Source: an uncultured Pseudomonadales bacterium (GTDB lineage: Bacteria; Pseudomonadota; Gammaproteobacteria; Pseudomonadales; Azotimanducaceae). Taken from it: a stretch of DNA of 62,134 nt. The stretch lies in NCBI GenBank assembly GCA_947258825.1, contig CAMYJX010000031.1, positions 1-62,134 of the forward strand, read 5' to 3'. The stretch's first letter is position 1. The number at the start of each line of letters is the position of its first letter. The notes under the pieces are model-generated. The model saw nothing but the letters and a program-made list of their open reading frames with translations. It was not told the DNA's origin and made no database searches. Shown piece after piece: positions 27,548 to 36,593 of this stretch. The translations under genes were made by a program, and so were the position numbers.

Positions 27548-30307
27548 TCACGCTTTGCTCGTTATCTGTTTGTTCAGCTTCTGCCGCAGGGCGTTTTCCA
27601 GTAGATAGATGCGCTCGCGGTTTCTGATGGGTTTGCCGGACTCGTCAACGATGTAGAACACGTCCTCGACCCGTTCCCCGAGGGTTGTGATTTTGGCGGA
27701 TATCACCGACAGCCCGAGCTCCTGGAACAGCTTGCCGAGACGGGCCAGAAGGCCTGGTCGGTCTGCGGCTATGATGGTCAGCTCGGAGTGTCGGCTACCT
27801 GGCGGGTTGCGGAGGCGAACCTCCGATGCTCTGGTCAGCTGTCGCAGCCGTCTCGGGACGCGCCGCTTCACCTCGCTGGAGGTTTTTTCGGGATTCTCCA
27901 ACAGAGATTTCAGCCGGTTGCAGAGGGCTTCCCCGCCTTTGCTGTCGCGGCTCAGGGATTTTCCCGTCTGCTCGAGCACGACGTAGCTGTTCAGACACAT
28001 GCCGTTGTTCGCGGTGTGGATATTTGCATCGTGCACCGACAGGCCCATCTGGTTCAGCGCGGTGACGCTGGTGGCAAACAGGTTGGGACGATCCCGGATG
28101 TAGAGCAGCAGCTCTGTCGCATCTTCCGCGATGGACTGACCCTTCAGGTCCAGCATCAACACCAGCGGCTGGCTTTGCTTTTCCCCCCTTGCCTTTTCTG
28201 TCCTCTTCTCTTCGTGGGCAAGCATCTGCTCGGTCACCCAGGCGACCTGCCTCGGCGTGTGGCGCAGAAAGAAATCGTCGCCCGGCACCTTCCAGATGGC
28301 TTCTATGGCTGAAGGGTCCAGGCCTTTGAGCGCCAGCTTTTCCCGCGCGCTGTCCTTACAGGCCTGGATGCTGGTTTGCCGGTCACCGGGGGATTCGAGG
28401 CCTCGGCGCAGCGCTTTCCGCGTCTCGCTGTACAACGTTCGCAGCAGGGTCGCGCGCCAGCTGTTCCAGAGGGTGGGGTTCGTGGCGTTGATGTCGGCGA
28501 CGGTCAGGGCGTAAAGATAGTTGAGACGCATCTCGGATTTCACTTCGCTGGCGAATTCGTGAATCACGTCCGGGTCGTAGATATCTTTGCGCTGGGCAGT
28601 GCTCGACATCATCAGATGTTGGCGCACAAGCCAGCGGACCAGCTCAGTATCGGCCTCGTTTATTCCGTGGCGCTCGCAGAACTCGCTGACATAGCTGGCT
28701 CCCAGCTCGGAATGATCGCCGCCGCGCCCCTTGCCGATGTCGTGATACAGGCCGGCGACGTACAACAACTCAATCTTCGGCAGGTTCCTCACGCAATGGG
28801 CGGCTACGGGAAAGTTCTTCTCGGCGGAGCGGTAGTGCAGACGACGCATATTCCTGATCACCATCATGGTGTGGGCGTCGACGGTGTAAATGTGGAACAG
28901 GTCATGCTGCATCTGCCCCACCACCTCTCCAAACTCCGGCAGGTAGCGGCCGAGCACGCCGTAGCGACGCATGCGGGTCAGCTGTGAAACCAGCGTATAG
29001 GGCGCTTTCAGCAGGTCCATGAACAAGACGGTGTTGGCCGGATTGCGACGGTAGTCCTCGTCAATGAGGCCAAGGCTGTCGCGGATCAGCCGGATCGTCT
29101 CGGCGCGCACGCCCGAGATGTCACGGCGGTTCGCCATGATGACGAAGATTTCCAGCAGCGCGCTGGGTTGCTGCTGGAAAACATCGCGGCCGGTGGCTTC
29201 GATGTAGTTGTTGTGAATCTGAAATCGCGGGTTGATCTTGACGATCTTCGGTCTTTCCCGGGCGCGCAGGATGGTTTCGTCAAAGTGCTGGAGCAGCATG
29301 TCATTGACCTCGCGCAGCTCGATGACGTGGCGGTAGTAGTGAAACATGAAGCGTTCCACGCCCAGACGCGCCTTGGTGTCGGCAAACCCGAGCCTTTGCG
29401 CCAGGGTGCGCTGATACTCGAACTGGAGGTGGTCCTCTTTGCGTCCGGCTACCAGGTGCAGGCCGAACCGCACCCACCACAGAAATCTTCGGCCGTCCTC
29501 CAGCCACCGGCGTTCCTGGGTCGTGAGCATTCCCAGCTTCTCCAGATCTTCGGGGTCGGTAGTGCCGAACTTGCGGGCCAGGACCCAGATTGCCGTTTGC
29601 AGATCGCGAAGACCGCCAGGAGAGGTCTTGACGTTGGGCTCCAGCCCGTACTCCACGTTGTCGTACTGGGCGTGACGTTTGTCCTGCTCGTCCCGCTTGG
29701 CTTTGAAGAAGGCGGCGGCAGGCCATAACCTGGGAGCGTTCATTAGCTTGTCGAGACGTCGGGCGACGTCTTCCGAACCCACCAGCATCCGGCGCTCGAA
29801 CATCGCGGTTGCCACCGTGAGATCCAGCTGCGCTTCGCGTTTGCACTCGCCCAGAGCGCGAACGCTGTGCCCGACCTCCAGGTTGAGGTCGAACAGGCAG
29901 TGCAGAAAGCCGGTGATCTGGTTTCGTTCCCGGGTAGGACGGCGGGAGACGATCAGAAGATCGATGTCGGAGTGAGGAAAAAGCTCTCCCCGGCCGTAGC
30001 CACCCACGGCGAAGATTGCCAATTTCTCGCGTGATTTCTCCGGTATTTTTGCCAGCCAGATTTCCCGGATGATGTCGTCAAAGAAATCTGACCTTTCGGC
30101 GACCAGGGCGTCGATGTCCTCGTTCTTCCAGTAACGCCTCTCCAGGCCAGCATCTTGTTTGACAATACGGTTCCGAAGATCGTCCACCAGCGCATCGGGC
30201 CCGTTTCCGAAGCGACGTTTGCTGTTGGTGTCGGGGAGCTTTCCGGTCCCGGCGTCAGCGCCTTTGGCCTTCACGACCGTTTCGCCGTCACGACGGGCGC
30301 TCTTCAC
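27548..30307 (-). CDS. glnD: Bifunctional uridylyltransferase/uridylyl-removing enzyme GlnD
   Basis: A 919-residue nitrogen sensor. The nucleotidyltransferase motif GGYGRGELFPHSDIDLLIV is at 102-120, a central HD domain has LYHDIGKGRGGDHSELG, and two ACT domains occupy the C-terminus (around MLDLKGQSIAEDATELL and IIAADRPGLLARLGKLF). It adds or removes UMP on PII proteins depending on glutamine. The start shown is a GTG at 30307 that overlaps the map end by 20 bp; the first about 35 residues are low in family similarity, so a later start is possible. Confidence 0.95.
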   Translation of the reverse strand: MKSARRDGETVVKAKGADAGTGKLPDTNSKRRFGNGPDALVDDLRNRIVKQDAGLERRYWKNEDIDALVAERSDFFDDIIREIWLAKIPEKSREKLAIFAVGGYGRGELFPHSDIDLLIVSRRPTRERNQITGFLHCLFDLNLEVGHSVRALGECKREAQLDLTVATAMFERRMLVGSEDVARRLDKLMNAPRLWPAAAFFKAKRDEQDKRHAQYDNVEYGLEPNVKTSPGGLRDLQTAIWVLARKFGTTDPEDLEKLGMLTTQERRWLEDGRRFLWWVRFGLHLVAGRKEDHLQFEYQRTLAQRLGFADTKARLGVERFMFHYYRHVIELREVNDMLLQHFDETILRARERPKIVKINPRFQIHNNYIEATGRDVFQQQPSALLEIFVIMANRRDISGVRAETIRLIRDSLGLIDEDYRRNPANTVLFMDLLKAPYTLVSQLTRMRRYGVLGRYLPEFGEVVGQMQHDLFHIYTVDAHTMMVIRNMRRLHYRSAEKNFPVAAHCVRNLPKIELLYVAGLYHDIGKGRGGDHSELGASYVSEFCERHGINEADTELVRWLVRQHLMMSSTAQRKDIYDPDVIHEFASEVKSEMRLNYLYALTVADINATNPTLWNSWRATLLRTLYSETRKALRRGLESPGDRQTSIQACKDSAREKLALKGLDPSAIEAIWKVPGDDFFLRHTPRQVAWVTEQMLAHEEKRTEKARGEKQSQPLVLMLDLKGQSIAEDATELLLYIRDRPNLFATSVTALNQMGLSVHDANIHTANNGMCLNSYVVLEQTGKSLSRDSKGGEALCNRLKSLLENPEKTSSEVKRRVPRRLRQLTRASEVRLRNPPGSRHSELTIIAADRPGLLARLGKLFQELGLSVISAKITTLGERVEDVFYIVDESGKPIRNRERIYLLENALRQKLNKQITSKA

Positions 30308-31076
30308 CGCGGCGGGTAAAGATCTCTGCTCCGCGACTGGTCACCATGATGGTGTGTTCCCACTGCGCTGACAGCTTGTGATCTTTCGTTACCACGGTCC
30401 ACTGGTCCGGGAGAATCTTTACGTTCCGTTTGCCGGCGTTGATCATCGGCTCGATGGTGAAGGTCATTCCCTCTTCGAGCTTGGGCCCGGTGTTGGCCCG
30501 CCCGTAGTGGAGAATCTGGGGCTCGTCGTGAAAGGTTCGTCCGATGCCGTGGCCGCAGAATTCACGCACCACGGAGAAATTGTTTTCTTCTGCATGGGTC
30601 TGGATGGCATGACCGATGTCCCCCAGCGTTGCGCCTGCCCTGACGGCCTCGATGCCTCGATACAGGCACTCCTGCGTCACTCGGATCAGCCGTTCCGCCA
30701 GGACGCTGGGCTTGCCCACCGCAAACATCTTGCTGGTGTCTCCGTGAAAGCCGTCTTTGATGACTGTCACGTCGATGTTGAGGATGTCGCCGCTCTTGAG
30801 GGCCTTCTTCTCCGACGGTATGCCGTGGCATACCACGTGATTCACGGATGTGCAGATGGATTTGGGGAAGGGCGGCGCGCTGCCGTTGGTATAGTTCAGC
30901 GGTGCCGGAACGCACTGCAGGTCATCGACGATGAAGTTGTGACAGATGGTGTTCAGCTGATCGGTGGTAACGCCAACGGCCACGTGATCGCCGATCATCT
31001 CCAGCACGCTGGCGGCGAGCTGGCCGGCAGCTCGCATTTTGGCGATCTCATCCTCTGTCTCGACTCTGGCGACCAT
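30288..31076 (-). CDS. map: Methionine aminopeptidase, type I
   Basis: From ATG 31076 the protein is 262 residues (E. coli 264). It shows the pita-bread metalloenzyme ligands: the two aspartates in NIDVTVIKDGFHGDTSK, the histidine of CGHGIGRTFHDEP, and the late glutamates in TFTIEPMIN and WEHTIMV. It removes the initiator methionine from nascent proteins. A longer reading from 31136 adds 20 residues without similarity. It is divergent from rpsB, as in E. coli. Confidence 0.96.
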   Translation of the reverse strand: MVARVETEDEIAKMRAAGQLAASVLEMIGDHVAVGVTTDQLNTICHNFIVDDLQCVPAPLNYTNGSAPPFPKSICTSVNHVVCHGIPSEKKALKSGDILNIDVTVIKDGFHGDTSKMFAVGKPSVLAERLIRVTQECLYRGIEAVRAGATLGDIGHAIQTHAEENNFSVVREFCGHGIGRTFHDEPQILHYGRANTGPKLEEGMTFTIEPMINAGKRNVKILPDQWTVVTKDHKLSAQWEHTIMVTSRGAEIFTRRGEERPS

Positions 31077-31407
31077 CTTTTTAGCTTGTTCCAGCAGCAA
31101 ACCATTTATGGTATAAAGCGCGCCGCTGCGGGGCAACGACCGGGTGATTGTACCGGTTTAGGGCGCTGCTGCGTAAACATTGGCCAGGCATTGCCAGGCC
31201 GCTCGATTAAACCTGAAAAGACTCACGTTGTCCGGCACGTGCTTCCGGGTGCCCTGCCGAGTTTCCTGACCATGCCCCATTGCGGGGGCATCGCTGGGGA
31301 ATCGGCTTGGAAATGCGCCGCGCATTTCTGATCAGCCCTCTTGCGACAGCAGGAGGCTGGCGGGTTGAAGCATGGGGATAGCGGAGGCGCAACCCGGAGA
31401 CATGAAC
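31077..31407 (+). promoter_or_regulatory. Intergenic region between map and rpsB with probable rpsB leader structures
   Basis: The 331 bp carry no gene. A short palindrome TTTATggtATAAA at 31105-31117 offers a TATAAA to the plus strand and a TTTATACC to the minus strand, so it may hold -10 elements for both rpsB and map; -35 elements are unconvincing. Closer to rpsB are a TGCCCC/GGGGCA hairpin (31273-31290) and an 8-bp GAAATGCG/CGCATTTC hairpin with a 3-nt loop (31310-31328). In E. coli, S2 represses rpsB-tsf through a structured leader; these hairpins are candidates for such a site, by inference. Confidence 0.5.
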
Positions 31408-32394
31408 ATGGAAGTAAGCATGCGCGACATGCTCGCCGCAGGCGTGCATTTCGGCCATCAGACCCGATTCTGGAATCCCAAGATGGCGCCGTTCATCTTC
31501 GGTGCCCGCAATAAAATCCACATCATCAATCTTGAACGAACGGTGCCCGCCTTCGGCGAGGCGCTCACCGAGCTGCGGAATATGGCAAGTTCGGGCAAGA
31601 AGATTCTTTTTGTGGGTACCAAACGTGCCGCCAGCGACGTCATCCGCGAGCAGGCGTCGAGGGTGAAGATGCCCTACGTAGACCAGCGCTGGCTCGGCGG
31701 CATGCTGACGAACTATAAGACCATTCGTCAGTCCATCAAGCGTCTTCAGGAGCTGGAATCCCAATCCGCTGACGGAACCTTCGAAATGCTGACCAAACGC
31801 GAAGCCCTTCAGCGGTCTCGCATTCTCGACAAGCTCGAAGGCAGCCTGGGTGGTATCAAGGACATGGGCGGGCTGCCCGACGCGCTCTTCGTGGTGGACG
31901 TCATGCACGAGCACATAGCGGTGACCGAGGCCAACAAGCTGGGGATTCCCGTTTTTGGCATCGTCGATACCAACAGCGATCCAGACGGCGTGGACTATGT
32001 GATCCCTGGCAATGATGATGCCATCAGGGCTATTCGCCTCTACGTTACGGCCGTTGCGGATGCCATTCAGACCGGAAGGGACAACGCGTCGGGCAAGGTC
32101 AGCGCTGACGAGTTCGTGGAGGTAGAGAACGACGCTGTGGCTCCTGACACAGTCGCTTCTGCGGCGGATTCTGCGTCCGCTCCTGCGGCCGAACCTTCAG
32201 TCGAGGCTTCGCCCGAGCCTTCGCCCGAGCCTTCGCCTGAGGTTTCGCCCGAGCGTTCGCCCGAGGTTTCCCCCGAGCCTTCGCCTGGACCATCAGCAGG
32301 GCCTGCTGAATCGTCACCGGAGCCGTCCGGCGTTGAAGCCGCCTCAGGCGGCGAATCCCCGGCAGCTGCCGAGCCCCAGAAGACACAGGAGTAA
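31408..32394 (+). CDS. rpsB: 30S ribosomal protein S2 with a long SPEP-repeat C-terminal tail
   Basis: From ATG 31408, 7 nt after GGAGA, the protein is 328 residues against 241 in E. coli. Residues 1-235 are a normal S2 ([76 protein letters not shown]). The last about 90 residues are acidic and low-complexity, rich in S, P, E and A, including seven SPEP-like units. S2 bridges the 30S head and body and recruits S1. Upstream in-frame ATGs at 31372 and 31402 have worse ribosome-site spacing. Confidence 0.96.
   Translation: MEVSMRDMLAAGVHFGHQTRFWNPKMAPFIFGARNKIHIINLERTVPAFGEALTELRNMASSGKKILFVGTKRAASDVIREQASRVKMPYVDQRWLGGMLTNYKTIRQSIKRLQELESQSADGTFEMLTKREALQRSRILDKLEGSLGGIKDMGGLPDALFVVDVMHEHIAVTEANKLGIPVFGIVDTNSDPDGVDYVIPGNDDAIRAIRLYVTAVADAIQTGRDNASGKVSADEFVEVENDAVAPDTVASAADSASAPAAEPSVEASPEPSPEPSPEVSPERSPEVSPEPSPGPSAGPAESSPEPSGVEAASGGESPAAAEPQKTQE
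32209..32292 (+). repeat. Seven tandem 12-bp units coding SPEP-like tetrapeptides in rpsB
   Basis: Consecutive 12-nt units based on TCGCCCGAGCCT (S-P-E-P), with single-base variants giving SPEV, SPER and SPGP. They keep the reading frame and look like slippage-driven expansion. They code the disordered tail of ribosomal protein S2. Confidence 0.85.
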
Positions 32395-32397
32395 GTG

Positions 32398-33267
32398 ATG
32401 GCTATATCCGCGTCAATGGTCAAGGAACTGCGCGAGCGTACCGGCCTGGGCATGATGGATTGCAAGAAGGCGCTGCAGGAGGCCGATGGCGACATGGAGC
32501 TCGCCATTGAAGAACTGCGGAAGAAAAGCGCGCTGAAGGCGGCTAAGAAATCCGGCCGCACGACGGCCGATGGGCTGCTGGGCCTCAAGGTTGCAGATCA
32601 GGGCACGAAGGCGGCGCTGGTCGAGGTCAACATCGAGACGGACTTCGCGGCAAAGAACGAGAAGTTCATCAGCTTCGTTGCCGACGTGCTCCAGCGGGTG
32701 TTTGAGAGCGGCGAGACTAACGTCGAAGCGCTGCTTGCTGACGGCCTGGGCGCCGAGCGGGAAACCCTGGTTCAGGAAATTGGTGAGAACATCACCGTGC
32801 GTCGCGCCGCCTACCTGGAAACCAGCGACGGGAAGATTTCCGGCTATCTGCACGGTGACAGCCGCAAAGGCGCCCTGGTGGAACTCACCGGCGGCGGCGA
32901 CGAACTGGGTCGCGACATAGCCATGCACGTTACCGCGATCAACCCCATGGTGGTCCGCGCGGACGAAGTTCCGCAGGACGTCCTCGCCAAGGAGCGTGAG
33001 ATTTATGCCTCTCAGGCCGCAGACAGCGGCAAGCCGGCCGAAATCGTGGAGAAAATGGTGGAAGGCCGGGTGCGTAAATTCCTCGCGGAGGTCAGCCTGG
33101 TCGATCAACCGTTCGTCAAGGACCCGAACACGAAGATTGGCAAATTGCTTTCTGAAAGTGCGGCCGATTGCGTTCGCCTGGTCCGCTTCGAGGTAGGTGA
33201 GGGCATCGAGGTAGAGCAGCAGGACTTTGCTTCAGAAGTGGCCGCCCAGTTGAAGGGCGCGCAGTAA
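32398..33267 (+). CDS. tsf: Elongation factor Ts
   Basis: A 289-residue guanine-nucleotide exchange factor for EF-Tu (E. coli 283). The N-terminal UBA-like module has [19 protein letters not shown], and the core contains [11 protein letters not shown], the TDFVAxN-type signature that touches EF-Tu. ATG 32398 sits 6 nt after AGGAG; the adjacent GTG at 32395 is one codon upstream and unlikely. rpsB and tsf are cotranscribed as in most bacteria, with 3 bp between them. Confidence 0.97.
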   Translation: MAISASMVKELRERTGLGMMDCKKALQEADGDMELAIEELRKKSALKAAKKSGRTTADGLLGLKVADQGTKAALVEVNIETDFAAKNEKFISFVADVLQRVFESGETNVEALLADGLGAERETLVQEIGENITVRRAAYLETSDGKISGYLHGDSRKGALVELTGGGDELGRDIAMHVTAINPMVVRADEVPQDVLAKEREIYASQAADSGKPAEIVEKMVEGRVRKFLAEVSLVDQPFVKDPNTKIGKLLSESAADCVRLVRFEVGEGIEVEQQDFASEVAAQLKGAQ

Positions 33268-33280
33268 GCGCTCTGCCGCC

Positions 33281-33982
33281 TTGCGACGGGTGCTCCTGAA
33301 ACTGAGTGGCGAAGCCCTCGCTGGAGAGGGCGGCTTCGGAATCGACCCGGCCATCGTGGGTCGGCTCTGTTCCGACATCGCCGCGGTGACCCGTCAGGGG
33401 GTCCAGGTAGGCCTAGTGCTAGGGGGCGGTAACCTGTTTCGTGGGGCTGCCCTGCAGCAGGCGGGGCTCGACAGGGTCACCGGCGATCAGATGGGCATGC
33501 TGGCAACGGTAATGAACGGGCTCGCGTTCAGAGATCTGCTGGGCCAGGCAGGACTTACCGCCATGGTCTACTCGGCGATAGAGTTGCCAGGGGTAGCTGA
33601 CAGGTTTCATCGCGACAAGGCGCTGCTCGATCTGGCCGAAGGGCGGGTGGCCATTTTCGTGGCCGGCACCGGTAACCCTTTTTTCACCACCGACACTGCG
33701 GCCTGCCTGCGCGGCATTGAGATCGGCGCCGACGCGGTATTGAAAGCCACGAAAGTGGACGGCGTGTATAGCGCTGACCCGTTCCGGGATGAGCATGCAG
33801 AGCGCTTTGACGCCCTGACTTACGAAGAGGTGCTGGCGCGTGATCTCCGGGTAATGGACCTGACGGCTATCTGCCTCTGTCGGGATCACGGCATGCCCAT
33901 CGTGGTTTTCGATATGCAGTCCGAGGGCGCGTTGACCCGTCTGGTCAAGGGTGAGAAGGTTGGGACGGTCGTAAGCGCATGA
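33281..33982 (+). CDS. pyrH: UMP kinase
   Basis: A 233-residue amino-acid-kinase-fold enzyme that phosphorylates UMP to UDP. Motifs: [19 protein letters not shown] at the N-terminus, [22 protein letters not shown], and [13 protein letters not shown] for nucleotide binding. The start is a TTG at 33281; no ATG or GTG is available just upstream, and the protein is about 8 residues shorter at the N-terminus than E. coli PyrH. It lies 13 bp after tsf. Confidence 0.95.
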   Translation: MRRVLLKLSGEALAGEGGFGIDPAIVGRLCSDIAAVTRQGVQVGLVLGGGNLFRGAALQQAGLDRVTGDQMGMLATVMNGLAFRDLLGQAGLTAMVYSAIELPGVADRFHRDKALLDLAEGRVAIFVAGTGNPFFTTDTAACLRGIEIGADAVLKATKVDGVYSADPFRDEHAERFDALTYEEVLARDLRVMDLTAICLCRDHGMPIVVFDMQSEGALTRLVKGEKVGTVVSA

Positions 33983-34003
33983 GGCCTCATTTACGGGAAG
34001 AAA

Positions 34004-34070
34004 GGGACCGAAAGACAGGGACCGAAAGACAGGGACCGAAAGACAGGGACCGAAAGACAGGGACCCAAAG
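34004..34070 (+). repeat. Four 14-bp direct repeats plus a partial fifth between pyrH and frr
   Basis: The unit GGGACCGAAAGACA occurs exactly at 34004-34017, 34018-34031, 34032-34045 and 34046-34059, followed by the variant GGGACCCAAAG at 34060-34070, which runs directly into the frr ribosome site AGGAGG (34071-34076). The repeats are non-coding and touch the translation signal, so copy number could alter frr expression. Confidence 0.85.
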
Positions 34071-34085
34071 AGGAGGTAATCATCG

Positions 34086-34643
34086 ATGATCGACGAGATT
34101 GAGGACGACGCGGACGGGCGGATGGGCAAGACCCTGGAGTCTCTTCAGGTCGCCTTTGCGCGAATCCGAACCGGTCGCGCCAATCCGTCGCTGCTGGACG
34201 GCATCGAAATCTCTTACTACGGGAACGACACGCCCCTGAATCAGGTCGCGTCGATCACGGTGGAAGATGCGCGGACGCTGCTGATTTCCCCCTGGGAGAA
34301 AAAGCTGATTCAGGATATCGAGAAAGCCATCCTCAAGAGCGACATCGGCATAACGCCTTCGTCCACGTCTGACGTGGTTCGGGTTCCGCTACCGGCACTT
34401 ACCGAGGAGAACCGCAGGGATCTGGCCCGCCAGGCGAAGGGTGAAGCGGAGAATGCTCGGGTGGCCATCCGCAACATTCGTCGCGATGCCATCGGGCACG
34501 TCCGGGATCTGGTCAAAGATAAAGACATTGCCGAAGATGACGCGCGGCGTGCTGAAGAAGACATTCAGAAGCTGACAGACCGCCGGGTCGCGGAAGTGGA
34601 TGCGGCGCTTGAAGGCAAGGAAGCCGACCTGCTGGCGATTTGA
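34086..34643 (+). CDS. frr: Ribosome recycling factor
   Basis: The 185-residue protein (E. coli 185) has the typical start region MGKTLESLQVAFARIRTGRA and the conserved LPALTEENRRDLARQAKGEA. The three-helix bundle plus beta-alpha-beta domain mimic tRNA and, with EF-G, split post-termination ribosomes. ATG 34086 is 9 nt after a consensus AGGAGG, separated from pyrH by the repeat array. Confidence 0.97.
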   Translation: MIDEIEDDADGRMGKTLESLQVAFARIRTGRANPSLLDGIEISYYGNDTPLNQVASITVEDARTLLISPWEKKLIQDIEKAILKSDIGITPSSTSDVVRVPLPALTEENRRDLARQAKGEAENARVAIRNIRRDAIGHVRDLVKDKDIAEDDARRAEEDIQKLTDRRVAEVDAALEGKEADLLAI

Positions 34644-34722
34644 GGCTACACTTCGGGTAACGTGCGGTTGATCGCTTTGGCCCGGGATGGGGAAGATTCG
34701 ATTTGGCGACAACTCGTGGCTT

Positions 34723-34750
34723 CGGGTGACAAAGGTACGGGTGACAAAGG
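34723..34750 (+). repeat. Direct repeat of 13 bp upstream of uppS
   Basis: CGGGTGACAAAGG occurs at 34723-34735 and again at 34738-34750, separated by two bases, 18 bp before the uppS start. It may be a small slippage duplication; no function is evident. Confidence 0.7.
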
Positions 34751-34767
34751 ACGGTTACTGATTCGGT

Positions 34768-35550
34768 ATGGCGGAAGTTAGGGCCTCTCTCAACAAAGCT
34801 TCGGCGGAAACCCCATCTGCTGACCAGGCCGATGTCGCCTCCAGCGTTGCGGAGGCGCCGCGCCACGTTGCGATCATCATGGATGGCAATCATCGCTGGG
34901 CGAAACGCCGACGGCTGCCGGGTGCGGCCGGACACCGAGCGGGAGCGCGCAACGTTCGCCCGGTTGCGGAAGCCTGCGCCGATGCCGGGGTCGAGGTTCT
35001 GACTCTGTTCGCGTTCAGCACGGAAAACTGGCAGCGACCGCCACGCGAAGTCAATCTGCTCATGGATCTCATGCGCAACGTTCTCGAGAATGATATTAAC
35101 GAGCTCAATGAGCGCGGGGTACGGTTGCGCATCATCGGCGATCGCGAGCGGTTTGCGCCGGATCTGCAGATGGAAATGAATCGGGCCGAAGCGCTGACCC
35201 GGGCCAATACGGAGATGACGCTGAACATCGCTGCAAACTACGGTGGGCGGTGGGACATCGCCCGGGCTGCCGAGCATCTGGCTGCAGAAGTTAAGGCAGG
35301 CAGGGTACAGCCGGAGGAAGTCGACGAGGCATTGTTCGGCAGCTATCTGTCCCTGGCAGATCTGCCGCAGCCGGACATCTGCATTCGCACCGGTGGCGAT
35401 TCACGAATCAGCAATTTTCTGCTCTGGGATCTCGCCTACTCGGAGTTGTTCTTCACAGATGACTTCTGGCCGGAATTCTCCGCCACAGAGTTGGATGAGG
35501 CCTTCGACTGGTATCGGGAACGCCAGCGGCGCTTTGGGCGCCGCGAGTAG
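34768..35550 (+). CDS. uppS: Undecaprenyl pyrophosphate synthase (cis-prenyltransferase)
   Basis: A 260-residue enzyme. After an about 30-residue non-conserved leader come HVAIIMDGNHRWAKRR (catalytic Asp), GHRAGARNVRPV, TLFAFSTENWQRPP and the C-terminal PDICIRTGGDSRISNFLLWD with the SELFFTD end. It condenses eight isopentenyl units onto farnesyl pyrophosphate to make the C55 carrier for peptidoglycan and O-antigen. In E. coli dxr sits between frr and uppS; here only a 124-bp gap exists. Confidence 0.96.
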   Translation: MAEVRASLNKASAETPSADQADVASSVAEAPRHVAIIMDGNHRWAKRRRLPGAAGHRAGARNVRPVAEACADAGVEVLTLFAFSTENWQRPPREVNLLMDLMRNVLENDINELNERGVRLRIIGDRERFAPDLQMEMNRAEALTRANTEMTLNIAANYGGRWDIARAAEHLAAEVKAGRVQPEEVDEALFGSYLSLADLPQPDICIRTGGDSRISNFLLWDLAYSELFFTDDFWPEFSATELDEAFDWYRERQRRFGRRE

Positions 35551-35556
35551 CCCTCG

Positions 35557-36357
35557 TTGCTGCGCTCCAGGATCCTTACCGCCCTGATCCTAGCGCCCTT
35601 GGTGCTGTCTGCCGTCTACCTCCTGCCGCTTCCCGGTTATGCTGCCTTTTTCTGGCTCATCGGTGCTGCCGGCGCCTATGAGTGGGCCGCGCTCGCCGGG
35701 CTCAGCGGACCACTGAAGCGTCTGGGCTACGTGAGCGTTCTCGCGGTTCTGGCCGTTGCCCTGTGGTACGTGCCTGCGCTCTGGCAGCCGACGCTCTGGG
35801 CGGGATGCGGTTTCTGGGTCCTGGCAATTGCCGCTGTGATCACTTATCCCCGCAGCGGTCGGATCATGGATCATCGCCTCATACTTATGGCAGCCGGACT
35901 TCTGGTCATGCTGGCAGCCTGGATGGGGCTGGTGGTTATCAGAGCCACGCCCAATGGGGCCAACTGGGTGGTGTGGCTGCTCATGCTCATCTGGGGCGCC
36001 GATATAGGCGCCTACTTCGCCGGGCGACGCTTTGGCCGACGGAAGCTGGCGCCTCAGGTCAGCCCGGGCAAAACCTGGGAGGGCGCCGGCGGTGGCGCTC
36101 TGGTGAGTCTGGCGATCACCACCGGCATTCTGGCCCTGATGGGCGCCTTCGCTCTGTGGTGGCTGGCGGTTATCCTCGTCCTGGTAGTGGTGTCCGTTTT
36201 CGGTGATCTTTTCGAGAGCGCCTTGAAGCGTCATCTCGGCGTCAAAGATTCCGGTTCCCTTCTGCCGGGCCACGGCGGGGCGCTGGATCGCATCGATTCG
36301 GTGATAGCGGCGCTTCCGGTCTTTGCGCTGCTGCTCAGCCTGTCCGCACCGGCCTGA
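35557..36357 (+). CDS. cdsA: Phosphatidate cytidylyltransferase CdsA
   Basis: A 266-residue polytopic membrane enzyme with about eight hydrophobic helices. The family signature is near the C-terminus, SVFGDLFESALKRHLGVKDS then LLPGHGGALDRIDS, after KLAPQVSPGKTWEGAGGG. It makes CDP-diacylglycerol from phosphatidate and CTP for all phospholipids. The start is a TTG at 35557, 6 bp after uppS. Confidence 0.95.
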   Translation: MLRSRILTALILAPLVLSAVYLLPLPGYAAFFWLIGAAGAYEWAALAGLSGPLKRLGYVSVLAVLAVALWYVPALWQPTLWAGCGFWVLAIAAVITYPRSGRIMDHRLILMAAGLLVMLAAWMGLVVIRATPNGANWVVWLLMLIWGADIGAYFAGRRFGRRKLAPQVSPGKTWEGAGGGALVSLAITTGILALMGAFALWWLAVILVLVVVSVFGDLFESALKRHLGVKDSGSLLPGHGGALDRIDSVIAALPVFALLLSLSAPA

Positions 36358-36470
36358 CCGACCCGACCTGACCGCCCCGACCCGGAGGCAAACCCGCGCT
36401 CCCGTCGCGGAGACAGTTTAGCGCCCGGGCGCGGGATCGTTTATCATCCGCAATCCGCGCGTGCGATACC

Positions 36471-36497
36471 GAACCTTCGGCGGGTCTTAAGCTCTAA
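36471..36497 (+). promoter_or_regulatory. Candidate sigma-E promoter upstream of rseP-bamA
   Basis: GAACCTT (36471-36477) and TCTAA (36493-36497) are separated by 15 bp, resembling the sigma-E -35 (GGAACTT) and -10 (TCTRA) elements with one mismatch in each core. It lies 97 bp before rseP in the 236-bp non-coding gap. In E. coli the rseP-bamA-skp segment has sigma-E promoters in this place, so the location fits, but the match is imperfect. A sigma-70-like TATCAT is at 36442-36447 without a clear -35. Confidence 0.45.
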
Positions 36498-36593
36498 GTT
36501 CAGGTGATCATTTGGTGAGCGAGCCGATTTGCGAGTCTTAGTGGCGTACCCGACAGTCGATCGGAGAAGTTCCGGGCTACGGTCCTAGATCTT

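Noticed and set aside
34004..34070. Possible CRISPR-like array
   Set aside because: Units are 14 bp and directly adjacent with no spacers; no cas genes are present.
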